DNA from: Flavonifractor hominis
GTDB taxonomy: Bacteria; Bacillota; Clostridia; Oscillospirales; Oscillospiraceae
Length of the DNA stretch: 64,000 nucleotides
Direction of reading: 5' to 3'
Assembly (NCBI RefSeq): GCF_040095835.1
Contig: NZ_JBBMFT010000005.1
Location: forward strand, 124,001 to 188,000
The translations under genes and the position numbers were made by a program. Shown in pieces: positions 16,809 to 24,134 of the stretch. The notes beneath the pieces were generated by a model that did no database searches, had not been told where the DNA came from, and saw nothing but the letters and a program-made list of their open reading frames with translations. Numbering within the stretch: the first letter of the stretch is position 1; the number at the start of each line of letters is the position of its first letter.

Positions 16809-18156
16809 ACGGCGGCGCCGGCGGCGCGGACTGGAAAACCTGAAAACGCTGCTCATCCTGCTGCTCACCCTCTCGGCGGTCTATCTGACGGCCCGGGTGC
16901 TGGTCTACAACGAGCTGGCCGAGCATTTGCCCCAGGGCTGGCTGGGGCGGCTGGTGACCCTGTTCCGCCCCGGGGAGGAGCTGGAGAGTGAGCCCTCCCA
17001 GACCGGCACCTCCCTGACGGTGGCGGTCTATCCGGTGCGCATCGCGATCCACGGTCGGGAGGAGCGCTTTGCCGTGCAGTACGACACCGCCGGGTGCGAC
17101 CTGGTCTTTGAGGAGGTCAGCACCCTGCTGGGAGAGGCCCTCTCCGGCGCGGAAACGCCGGAGCCGGTGTCCGAGCAGGACTGGCAGCGGGCCCTGGGCG
17201 CGCCGGGGATCTGGATGGACTTTCTGGGGGAGGTGCCCCTGGAGGTCCTTTACGCCTGGCTGAGCCAGGGCAGCAGCAACCCGGCGCTGGAGGCCACCGT
17301 GCGGCAGCTGGCTGTGGCGCTGGACGAAGCGACGGGAGAGGTTGCGCTGTACTATCATAATGAGTCTGACGGCCTGTATTATGCCTGCCGGACCCAGGTC
17401 CGCTACGAGGGGCATATGGATCAGGTGCTGGAGGGCTACGCCGGAAACAACGCCAGCTTTGCCTTTGAGCTGGCCGGGGATGCGGGCTATGACGCGCTGG
17501 ACCCCTATGTGCTCATCCTGCCCACCACGCCCTCGCCCCAGATCTACCGCTCGTCCAACCCCCTTGGCAGCGTGGATGACGCCATGGTGGACGCGCTGCA
17601 GCAGGCGGTCTCCTTCCGGCCCCAGAACAATTCGGTCTATCCCGTGGCCAACGGCATCCGGGTGCGGGAGGGACAGGAGACGCTGCTCATCGGCAACGAT
17701 GGCACCGTGGTCTACGACACGGCGGGAGAGGGCGCCTACCGCTACCCCGTGCAGGAGGACAGCGGCAGCGGCCTGCCCGGCTGGCTGGAGGCCACCTGGT
17801 CCCTGGCCTCCGGGACGGTGGGCAGCTACTGCGGCAGCGCCCGGCTGTACCTGCTGGGCGCCCGGAGCGGGGACGACGGCAGCCTGACGGTCTACTACGG
17901 CTACAGCCTCAACGGCGCGGCCGTGCTCTTCCCGGACGGCGGCTGCGCCGCCCAGTTCGTGATCCGCAAGGGGCAGATCACCGACTATACCCTGCGCTTC
18001 CGCAGCTATGAGGAGACGGGGAAACAGAGCCTGGTGCTCCCTGAACGCCAGGCCGCCGCCGCCCTGGACGCGCTGGACCCCCAGGGGCGGGAGCTGGCGC
18101 TCTACTACACCGATACCGGGGCGGATACCGTACAGGCCGTGTGGGAGGCCGGATAG
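16795..18156 (+). CDS. walH: WalH/YycH-like regulator of WalK
   Basis: 453 residues: an Arg-rich N-terminus, one membrane helix (about 18-38) and a large extracytoplasmic region, as in YycH. Primary sequence is diverged, so the call leans on position between walK and walI. In Bacillus, WalH and WalI form a membrane complex with WalK and tune its activity. It starts inside the 3' end of walK and is followed after 9 bp by walI. Confidence 0.8.
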   Translation: MQGNRRRRRRRGLENLKTLLILLLTLSAVYLTARVLVYNELAEHLPQGWLGRLVTLFRPGEELESEPSQTGTSLTVAVYPVRIAIHGREERFAVQYDTAGCDLVFEEVSTLLGEALSGAETPEPVSEQDWQRALGAPGIWMDFLGEVPLEVLYAWLSQGSSNPALEATVRQLAVALDEATGEVALYYHNESDGLYYACRTQVRYEGHMDQVLEGYAGNNASFAFELAGDAGYDALDPYVLILPTTPSPQIYRSSNPLGSVDDAMVDALQQAVSFRPQNNSVYPVANGIRVREGQETLLIGNDGTVVYDTAGEGAYRYPVQEDSGSGLPGWLEATWSLASGTVGSYCGSARLYLLGARSGDDGSLTVYYGYSLNGAAVLFPDGGCAAQFVIRKGQITDYTLRFRSYEETGKQSLVLPERQAAAALDALDPQGRELALYYTDTGADTVQAVWEAG

Positions 18157-18165
18157 GAACAGACG

Positions 18166-18990
18166 ATGGAATGGTCAAAGCTGAAAAACATCATCCTGCT
18201 GCTGCTGGTGTGCGTCAACGCCTTTCTCCTGCTGCTGGTCGGCATGCGGGAGGGCAGCGGCGCCCGCTACCAGGAGGAGACCCGCAAGTCCGCTGTGGCT
18301 ACCCTGCAGCGCAGCGGCATCGCCGTGAACCTGGAGCACCTGCCAAGGGAGATGGCGCTGCAGCCCCTGCTGGTCAACCGGGACCAGGACGCCGAGCTGG
18401 AGGCGGTGCGCGCCCTGCTGGGCCAGGTGGAGCAGACCGGCGGCAGTGAGCTGCGCCCGCGCTACTCCGGCCTCAACGGCAGCGCCGAGTACTCCGCCGA
18501 CGGGGAATTGTCGGTGCAATTTGCCACGGGGGCCTGGTTCCGGCAGGAGGGACAGAGCTATGAAAAGGCCTCGGAGGAGTGCCTGGAACGCATCGGCTTT
18601 CACGGTGAACTCATCGAACAGGAGCAGGCCGACGGACAGGTCCGGCTGACCTACTGCCAGCAGTGGAAAGGGACGCCTGTCTTTTCCTGCACCCTCACGC
18701 TGACCTGGTCGGGGGAGGAGCTGCGCAGCATCGAGGGCCAGCGCCTCAGCGGTACGGCGGAGGAGACGGCGGGGGAGACCCCGCTGGCGGTCTCCACGGC
18801 GCTGATCCGCTTCCTGGCGGGGATCAACGAGGGCGGGTATGTGTGCAGCCGCATCGACTCCATGACGGCGGGCTACCGGCTCAGCAGCAGTGTGCGGCCC
18901 GCCCGGCTAGACCCGGTCTGGCGGCTGAGCACCGACAGCGGCGATTATTATGTCGACGCGGCCACCGGCACCCTGTCGCTGGCGGGCTGA
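18166..18990 (+). CDS. walI: WalI/YycI-like regulator of WalK
   Basis: 274 residues. The N-terminus MEWSKLKNIILLLLVCVNAF matches the characteristic YycI start (M[DE]WS+LK, then one membrane helix), followed by an extracytoplasmic domain of the expected size. It partners WalH in controlling WalK. It is the last gene before a 424-bp gap carrying a terminator, and so probably the end of the nudix-wal transcript. Confidence 0.85.
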   Translation: MEWSKLKNIILLLLVCVNAFLLLLVGMREGSGARYQEETRKSAVATLQRSGIAVNLEHLPREMALQPLLVNRDQDAELEAVRALLGQVEQTGGSELRPRYSGLNGSAEYSADGELSVQFATGAWFRQEGQSYEKASEECLERIGFHGELIEQEQADGQVRLTYCQQWKGTPVFSCTLTLTWSGEELRSIEGQRLSGTAEETAGETPLAVSTALIRFLAGINEGGYVCSRIDSMTAGYRLSSSVRPARLDPVWRLSTDSGDYYVDAATGTLSLAG

Positions 18991-19101
18991 ATCCGGTGAT
19001 TTTGTTCAAGTAGACAAAAAACAGGCCTTTCGCCGGAAAAGGTCGGAAAAAGACCGGATGAAGCGACATATTTTTAAACAGATAGTTTATGCTAATCGAA
19101 G

Positions 19102-19140
19102 AAAAAAGACCCGTCGGACGCAGGTCCGGCGGGCCTTTTT
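19102..19140 (+). terminator. Terminator after the wal operon
   Basis: A 12-bp stem with one mismatch and one G-T pair (GACCCGTCGGAC against GTCCGGCGGGCC) and a 4-nt loop, flanked by A6 and a T run. Confidence 0.75.
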
Positions 19141-19255
19141 GAGCGGAGCATGGTCGACATAATAAAAAAAGGTATAGAATCGTCCAAATTGGGCAAGGTG
19201 AATATACCCGACAGGAGACTGCGTGCCGAAAATCAGACCATACGAGAAATTTGCT

Positions 19256-19283
19256 TTGATTTTACACAGAGATATGGTATACT
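19256..19283 (+). promoter_or_regulatory. Sigma-A promoter of murA
   Basis: TTGATT, a 16-bp spacer and TATACT. This gives murA its own promoter, separate from walRKHI. Confidence 0.6.
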
Positions 19284-19414
19284 ATATGGGCGTTAGAGCG
19301 CGCTTGCGGAAGAAGCGCCTGAAATTTGCAATTATCGGTCCGGCCCTGCGCCGGATGTTGGACCTCGCCGCCGGCGCCCATGGCCCGGGGCGGAAGGAAT
19401 AGAGGGTTGTAGCT

Positions 19415-20707
19415 TTGACAAAATATGTGATTCACGGCGGGAAACCGCTTTATGGAGAGGTCGATATCAGCGGCGCGAAAAACGCCGCTGTTGCCATCAT
19501 CCCCGCCGCCCTGCTGGTGGACGGGGTCTGCCGCATTGAGAACATTCCCCAGATCAGCGACGTGACGCTGATCCTCAATATCCTGCAGGAGCTGGGCGCC
19601 GACGTGCGCACGGTCAACCGCACCACGGTGGACGTGGACTGCTCCCACATCCACAACCGCCGGGTGCCCGAGGAGCTGGCGCGGAAGATCCGGGCCTCTT
19701 ACTACCTCATCGGGGCCCTGCTGGGCCGCTTCGGCTCGGCCGAGGTGCCCCCGCCGGGCGGCTGTGACTTCGGCGGCCGGCCCATCGACCAGCACATCAA
19801 GGGCTTTGTGGCCATGGGTGCCGATGTGGACGTCCGGGGCGGCTTCATCCACGCCCGGGCCAAAAAGGGCCGCATGATGGGCACCCAGATCTATCTGGAC
19901 ATCGTCTCCGTGGGGGCCACCATGAACATCATGCTGGCCGCCGTGCTGGCCGAGGGCATGACCATCATCGAGAACGCCGCCAAGGAGCCCCACGTGGTGG
20001 ACCTGGCCAACTTCCTCAATTCCATGGGCGCCGACATCATGGGCGCCGGTACCGACGTCATCAAGATCCGCGGGGTGGAGCGCCTGACCGGCGGCGCCTA
20101 CTCCATTATCCCCGACCAGATCGAGGCGGGCACCTATATGGCCGCCGTGGCCGCCACCGGCGGCGAGGTGCTGGTCAAGAACGTCATCCCCAAGCACCTG
20201 GAGTGCATCACCGCCAAGCTGCTGGAGATGGGGGTGGACGTGGAGGAGCGGGACGACGCCGTACTGGTGCGCCGCACCGGCAAGCTCACCCGCACCAACG
20301 TCAAGACCCTGCCTTACCCCGGCTTCCCCACCGATATGCAGCCCCAGATCGGCGCGGTGCTCTGCCTGGCGGAGGGGACCAGCGTGCTCACCGAGGGCGT
20401 GTGGGACAACCGTTACCGCTATGTGGACGAGTTCCGCCGCATGGGGGCCCAGATCCAGGTGGACGGCAAGATCGCCGTCATCGAGGGCGTGGAGAAGCTG
20501 ACGGGGGCCCGCATCCGGGCCTGCGACCTGCGGGCCGGCGCGGCCATGGTCATCGCCGGTCTGGCGGCCCAGGGTACCACCGAGATCAGCTGCATTCACC
20601 ACATCGAGCGCGGCTACGAGGACATCGTACGCAAGCTCTCGGGCATCGGGGCCGACATCCGGGTGGTCATCACTCCGGACGAGGAGAAACAGGTACAAGT
20701 TGGATAA
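19415..20707 (+). CDS. murA: UDP-N-acetylglucosamine 1-carboxyvinyltransferase MurA
   Basis: 430 residues, standard length. It transfers enolpyruvate from PEP to UDP-GlcNAc, the first committed step of peptidoglycan synthesis. The catalytic loop PPPGGCDFGGRPIDQH holds Cys117, the fosfomycin target. N-terminal SGAKNAA and C-terminal RAGAAM are typical. The start is TTG at 19415 with AGAGGG upstream. It sits between walI and walJ, which places a cell-wall enzyme inside an otherwise wal-type gene order. Confidence 0.95.
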   Translation: MTKYVIHGGKPLYGEVDISGAKNAAVAIIPAALLVDGVCRIENIPQISDVTLILNILQELGADVRTVNRTTVDVDCSHIHNRRVPEELARKIRASYYLIGALLGRFGSAEVPPPGGCDFGGRPIDQHIKGFVAMGADVDVRGGFIHARAKKGRMMGTQIYLDIVSVGATMNIMLAAVLAEGMTIIENAAKEPHVVDLANFLNSMGADIMGAGTDVIKIRGVERLTGGAYSIIPDQIEAGTYMAAVAATGGEVLVKNVIPKHLECITAKLLEMGVDVEERDDAVLVRRTGKLTRTNVKTLPYPGFPTDMQPQIGAVLCLAEGTSVLTEGVWDNRYRYVDEFRRMGAQIQVDGKIAVIEGVEKLTGARIRACDLRAGAAMVIAGLAAQGTTEISCIHHIERGYEDIVRKLSGIGADIRVVITPDEEKQVQVG

Positions 20708-20711
20708 GATC

Positions 20712-20741
20712 CGGGCGGCGGCACAGTCCGCCGCCCTTTTT
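20712..20741 (+). terminator. Terminator between murA and walJ
   Basis: GGGCGGCGG and its complement around a 6-nt loop followed by T5. It lies 4 bp after murA and directly before the walJ ribosome binding site, so walJ-rlmH may depend on read-through. Confidence 0.8.
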
Positions 20742-20762
20742 CTGTGAAAAGGAGCGTTTGCA

Positions 20763-21542
20763 TTGCTGACACTGACCACCCTGGCCAGCGGCTCCAGCGG
20801 GAACTGTACGCTGGTGAGCGACGGGGACACCCATATCCTGGTGGACGCGGGGATCTCCTGCCGCCGGATCACCACCGCCCTGAAGGGGCTGGGAGTGGAC
20901 CCGGCGGCGCTGAGCGCCGTGCTCATCACCCATGAGCACACCGATCACATTTCGGGGCTGACCACCCTCACCAAGCAGCGGCGGGTGCCGGTCTATGCCA
21001 GCCGGGGCACCGCCCGGCAGCTGTGCTACCGCATCCCCTTCCTGGAGGAGCTGATCCGGCCCTTTGCGCCGGGGGCGTGCTTCCAGGTGGGCGGGGTGGA
21101 GGTGGAGAGCTTCCCCACCCCCCACGACGCCGCCGAGAGCGCCGGCTACGCCCTGAGCGCCGGCGGGCGCAAGGCGGCGGTGGTCACCGACCTGGGCCAC
21201 GTCACCGAGGAGGTGCGCCGGGGAATCCGGGGGGCCGACCTGCTGCTGGCCGAGGCCAACCACGACGTGGAGTGGCTCCAGTCCGGGCCCTACCCCTATT
21301 TTCTCAAGGAGCGCATCCTGGGCCAGCGGGGCCACCTGTCCAACGAGGCGGGGGCGGCCCTGGCCTGCGCGGCGGTGGAGGACGGGGCCCACACCGTGGT
21401 GCTGGCCCACCTCTCCCACGAGAACAACACCCCGGAGCGGGCCCGGCAGGTGGTGGGCGACGCCCTGCGGCGCATGGGGGCCGGGCACGTGGTGTTGGAA
21501 GTGGCCCCCCGCAGCGAGACCGGACGGAGGTACGTGGTATGA
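20763..21542 (+). CDS. walJ: WalJ/YycJ-like metallo-beta-lactamase-fold hydrolase
   Basis: 259 residues, cytoplasmic. The MBL metal motif is THEHTDH (His57, His59, Asp61, His62), with GTARQLCYR and later His residues completing the site. YycJ proteins are MBL-fold nucleases or phosphodiesterases linked to wal operons and to DNA repair and cell-wall coordination. The TTG start has AAGGAGCG upstream. It overlaps rlmH by 4 bp (ATGA), an arrangement conserved in wal loci. Confidence 0.9.
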   Translation: MLTLTTLASGSSGNCTLVSDGDTHILVDAGISCRRITTALKGLGVDPAALSAVLITHEHTDHISGLTTLTKQRRVPVYASRGTARQLCYRIPFLEELIRPFAPGACFQVGGVEVESFPTPHDAAESAGYALSAGGRKAAVVTDLGHVTEEVRRGIRGADLLLAEANHDVEWLQSGPYPYFLKERILGQRGHLSNEAGAALACAAVEDGAHTVVLAHLSHENNTPERARQVVGDALRRMGAGHVVLEVAPRSETGRRYVV

Positions 21543-22027
21543 AGGGCAGTACGGTGCACATCCTCTGCGTGGGCAAGATGAAGGAGAAGTTCTACATAGA
21601 CGGGGCGGCGGAGTACGCCAAGCGGCTGGGGGCCTATTGCCGGCTACAGATCACCGAGCTGCCCGAGGAGCGCCTGCCCCAAAACCCCTCCCAGGCCCAG
21701 ATCGACGCCGCCCTGGAGAAGGAGGCGGCGGCGGTGACCGCCCGGCTGCCCAAAGGGGCGGCGGTGGTGGCCCTGTGCGTGGAGGGCGAGCTGCTCTCCA
21801 GCGAGAAGCTCACCGCCCGGCTGCAGAAGTGGACGGACAGCGGGCGCAACACCCTGGTGTTCCTCATCGGCTCCTCCTACGGCATGCACCCCGCGCTCAA
21901 GGCCAGGGCCGACCTGCGCCTGTCCATGTCCCCCATGACCTTTCCCCACCACCTGGCCCGGGTCATGCTGCTGGAGCAGATCTACCGCTGCTTCAAGATC
22001 GAGGAGGGCTCGCTTTACCACAAATAG
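21539..22027 (+). CDS. rlmH: 23S rRNA pseudouridine-1915 N3-methyltransferase RlmH
   Basis: 162 residues, the normal RlmH length. SPOUT-fold features: FLIGSSYGM (SAM-binding knot region), LSMSPMTFPHHLARVMLLEQIYR and the terminal CFKIEEGSLYHK. It methylates pseudouridine 1915 in helix 69 of 23S rRNA using SAM. The ATG overlaps the walJ stop. A longer ORF in this frame from 21023 is only the shadow of walJ. Confidence 0.96.
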   Translation: MKGSTVHILCVGKMKEKFYIDGAAEYAKRLGAYCRLQITELPEERLPQNPSQAQIDAALEKEAAAVTARLPKGAAVVALCVEGELLSSEKLTARLQKWTDSGRNTLVFLIGSSYGMHPALKARADLRLSMSPMTFPHHLARVMLLEQIYRCFKIEEGSLYHK

Positions 22028-22058
22028 ACAAAATGCAGTGGCATGATCTGGATGGATG

Positions 22059-22067
22059 TGGTATAAT
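22059..22067 (+). promoter_or_regulatory. Extended -10 promoter of the phosphohexomutase gene
   Basis: TGGTATAAT about 55 bp before the start codon, with a poor -35. Confidence 0.5.
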
Positions 22068-22121
22068 CGCCTTGACGGCGGAATGTCTGCGTCCGAATTT
22101 CAGATAATGGAGGTTAGTCCC

Positions 22122-23849
22122 ATGTCCTATCGTGATGTATATGAAAAGTGGCTCAACAGCCCGGCCCTCAGCGAAGAGGAGAAGCAGGAGCTGCGGGCCA
22201 TCGCCGGAGATGAGCGGGAGATCGAAAGCCGCTTCTTCGCGCCCCTGGAATTCGGTACCGCCGGACTGCGCGGCACCATGTGCGTGGGCCTGCACCAGAT
22301 GAACGTCCACGTGATCCGTCATGCCACCCAGGCCTTTGCCGAGGTCATCAAGGCCGAGGGAGCCGAGGCCATGGAGCGGGGCGTGGCGGTGTGCTACGAC
22401 TGCCGCAACAACTCCGAGACCTTCGCCCGTGAGACCGCCTGCGTCATGGCGGGCAACGGCATCAAGGTCCGCCTGTTCGACGCGCTGCGCCCCACCCCCG
22501 AGGTGTCCTTCGCCGTGCGGGAGTACCACTGCATCGCCGGCGTGAACGTAACGGCCAGCCACAACCCCAAGGAGTACAACGGCTACAAGGTCTACTGGCA
22601 GGACGGCGCCCAGCTGCCCCCCCACCACGCCTCCGCCATCGCCCAGAAGATGGAGGAGCTGGACCTGTTCGACTCCATCGTGCGCATGGACTACGACGAG
22701 GCCCTGAAGAGCGGCAGGATCACCCTCATGGGCGCGGAGACCGACGAGAAGTTTTTGGCCAACGTCATGGGTCAGGTCAACGACCAGGCCGCGGTGGAAC
22801 AGGTGGCCGACACCTTTAAGATGGTGTACACCCCCTTCCACGGCACCGGCTACAAGCTCATCCCCGAGGCCCTGCGCCGCCTGGGCATGAAGCACGTCAT
22901 CTGCGTGCCCGAGCAGATGGTCATCGACGGCAACTTCCCCACCGTGGTCTCCCCCAACCCGGAGAACCCGGAGGGCTTCTACCTGGCGGTGGACCTGGCC
23001 AAGAAGGAGGGCGCCGACTTCATCCTGGGCTCCGACCCCGACGCCGACCGGGTGGGCATCATGGTGCGCAACGACCAGGGCGAATTCGTCACCATCTCCG
23101 GCAACCAGACCGGCGTGCTGCTGCTGGATTACCTCATCGGGGCCAAGCGCCGCACCGGCAAGATGCCGGACAAGCCGGTGGCCCTCAAGACCATCGTTAC
23201 CACCGAGATGGCCCGCAAGGTGGCCGAGACCAACGGCCTGCAGTGCTATGACACCTTTACGGGCTTTAAATTCCTGGCCGAAAAGAAGGACAAGCTGGAG
23301 AACGCCGGCGAGGGCAAGGTCATCTTCTCCTACGAGGAGAGCTATGGCTATATGCTGGGCGATTACGTCCGCGACAAGGACGCCGTCACCGCCTCCCTGG
23401 CCCTCACCGAGATGGCGGCCTGGTACGCCGGGCAGGGCATGACCCTGTACGACGCCCTCCAGAAGTGCTATGAGAAGTACGGCTTCTACGGCGAAAAGAC
23501 CATGAACCTGGTGATGCCCGGCCTGGACGGGCTGAAGAAGATGGCCGAGCTGATGGCCGGCCTGCGGGAGCAGCCCCCGGTGGAGATCGCCGGCGTGGCG
23601 GTGCTCCAGCAGAAGGACTACAAGGATGGCAGCGTGGTCACCGTGGCCGACGGCAGCAAGAGCACCATGGAGCTGACCGGTTCCAACGTGCTGCGCTACG
23701 AGATGGCCGACGGCACCAGCCTCATCGTCCGCCCCTCCGGCACCGAGCCCAAGGTCAAGGTCTATATCCTGGCCAACGGCGCCTCCCGTGCCGAGTGCGA
23801 CGAGAAGGTGGCCAAGTACGCCGCCTGGGCCGAGAGCCTGCGCGGCTGA
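22122..23849 (+). CDS. pgcA: Alpha-D-phosphohexomutase (phosphoglucomutase/phosphomannomutase)
   Basis: 575 residues from ATG at 22122 (GGAGG 8 bp upstream). The N-terminal FGTAGLRG, the active-site serine loop TASHNPKEYNGYK, the metal loop DPDADR and the C-terminal phosphate-binding RPSGTEPK make this a complete PgcA-type enzyme. It interconverts glucose-6-phosphate and glucose-1-phosphate, feeding UDP-glucose and envelope glycan synthesis. Its terminator was split by the mobile element inserted immediately downstream. Confidence 0.93.
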   Translation: MSYRDVYEKWLNSPALSEEEKQELRAIAGDEREIESRFFAPLEFGTAGLRGTMCVGLHQMNVHVIRHATQAFAEVIKAEGAEAMERGVAVCYDCRNNSETFARETACVMAGNGIKVRLFDALRPTPEVSFAVREYHCIAGVNVTASHNPKEYNGYKVYWQDGAQLPPHHASAIAQKMEELDLFDSIVRMDYDEALKSGRITLMGAETDEKFLANVMGQVNDQAAVEQVADTFKMVYTPFHGTGYKLIPEALRRLGMKHVICVPEQMVIDGNFPTVVSPNPENPEGFYLAVDLAKKEGADFILGSDPDADRVGIMVRNDQGEFVTISGNQTGVLLLDYLIGAKRRTGKMPDKPVALKTIVTTEMARKVAETNGLQCYDTFTGFKFLAEKKDKLENAGEGKVIFSYEESYGYMLGDYVRDKDAVTASLALTEMAAWYAGQGMTLYDALQKCYEKYGFYGEKTMNLVMPGLDGLKKMAELMAGLREQPPVEIAGVAVLQQKDYKDGSVVTVADGSKSTMELTGSNVLRYEMADGTSLIVRPSGTEPKVKVYILANGASRAECDEKVAKYAAWAESLRG

Positions 23850-23867
23850 GCACAGCGAGAAACCATT

Positions 23868-23911
23868 AAAAAAGGGACGCCCCGCATTTGGTGAACACCA
23901 ATAAGGAAGTA
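23868..23911 (+). other. attL of the integrated element (left terminator arm plus P half-site)
   Basis: A6 plus GGGACGCCCCGCA (23868-23886) is the left arm of a terminator whose right arm is at 33799-33816. TTT (23887-23889) is the likely crossover region. GGTGAACACC then ATAAGGAAGTA (23901-23911) is repeated in inverted form inside the other end. Spacing between the outer and inner matching blocks is 14 nt at both ends. Confidence 0.85.
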
Positions 23912-23952
23912 TCAAAATTATACTAACTTAACGGCTGACAAACAGGGTTGCT

Positions 23953-24009
23953 AAAAGAACCGGCATGTTATTTCGCAATGAAATGGCACGCCGGTTCCTT
24001 TTCTTTTTT
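23953..24009 (+). terminator. Element-borne terminator near attL
   Basis: AAAAGAACCGGC pairs with GCCGGTTCCTTTT around an inner stem ATTTC/GAAAT, ending in a T-rich tract. It may end phosphohexomutase transcription in place of the split terminator. Confidence 0.75.
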
Positions 24010-24134
24010 GTCTGTTCAAAGAATTTATTTTAAAACACAAACACTCGAAATTTGGCGGATTTACGACTCGAGTATAAAGGTGTAAAATAACAGTGACTAT
24101 AACTTTGATTTTCTGCAAAAAGGAGATGGTAATA

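Larger units (their letters stand above)
18991..19414 (+). other. Intergenic region between walI and murA
   Basis: It contains imperfect hairpins at about 19022-19060 (GGTC/GACC), the wal operon terminator, a sigma-A promoter at 19256-19283 and a murA leader of about 125 nt. The leader has stems GCGCTT/AAGCGC and TCCGGC/GCCGGA. No coding sequence is credible here. Confidence 0.6.

Noticed and set aside
18991..19250. Possible riboswitch between walI and murA
   Set aside because: Hairpins are present, but no known riboswitch core could be matched, and the promoter for murA lies downstream of them.
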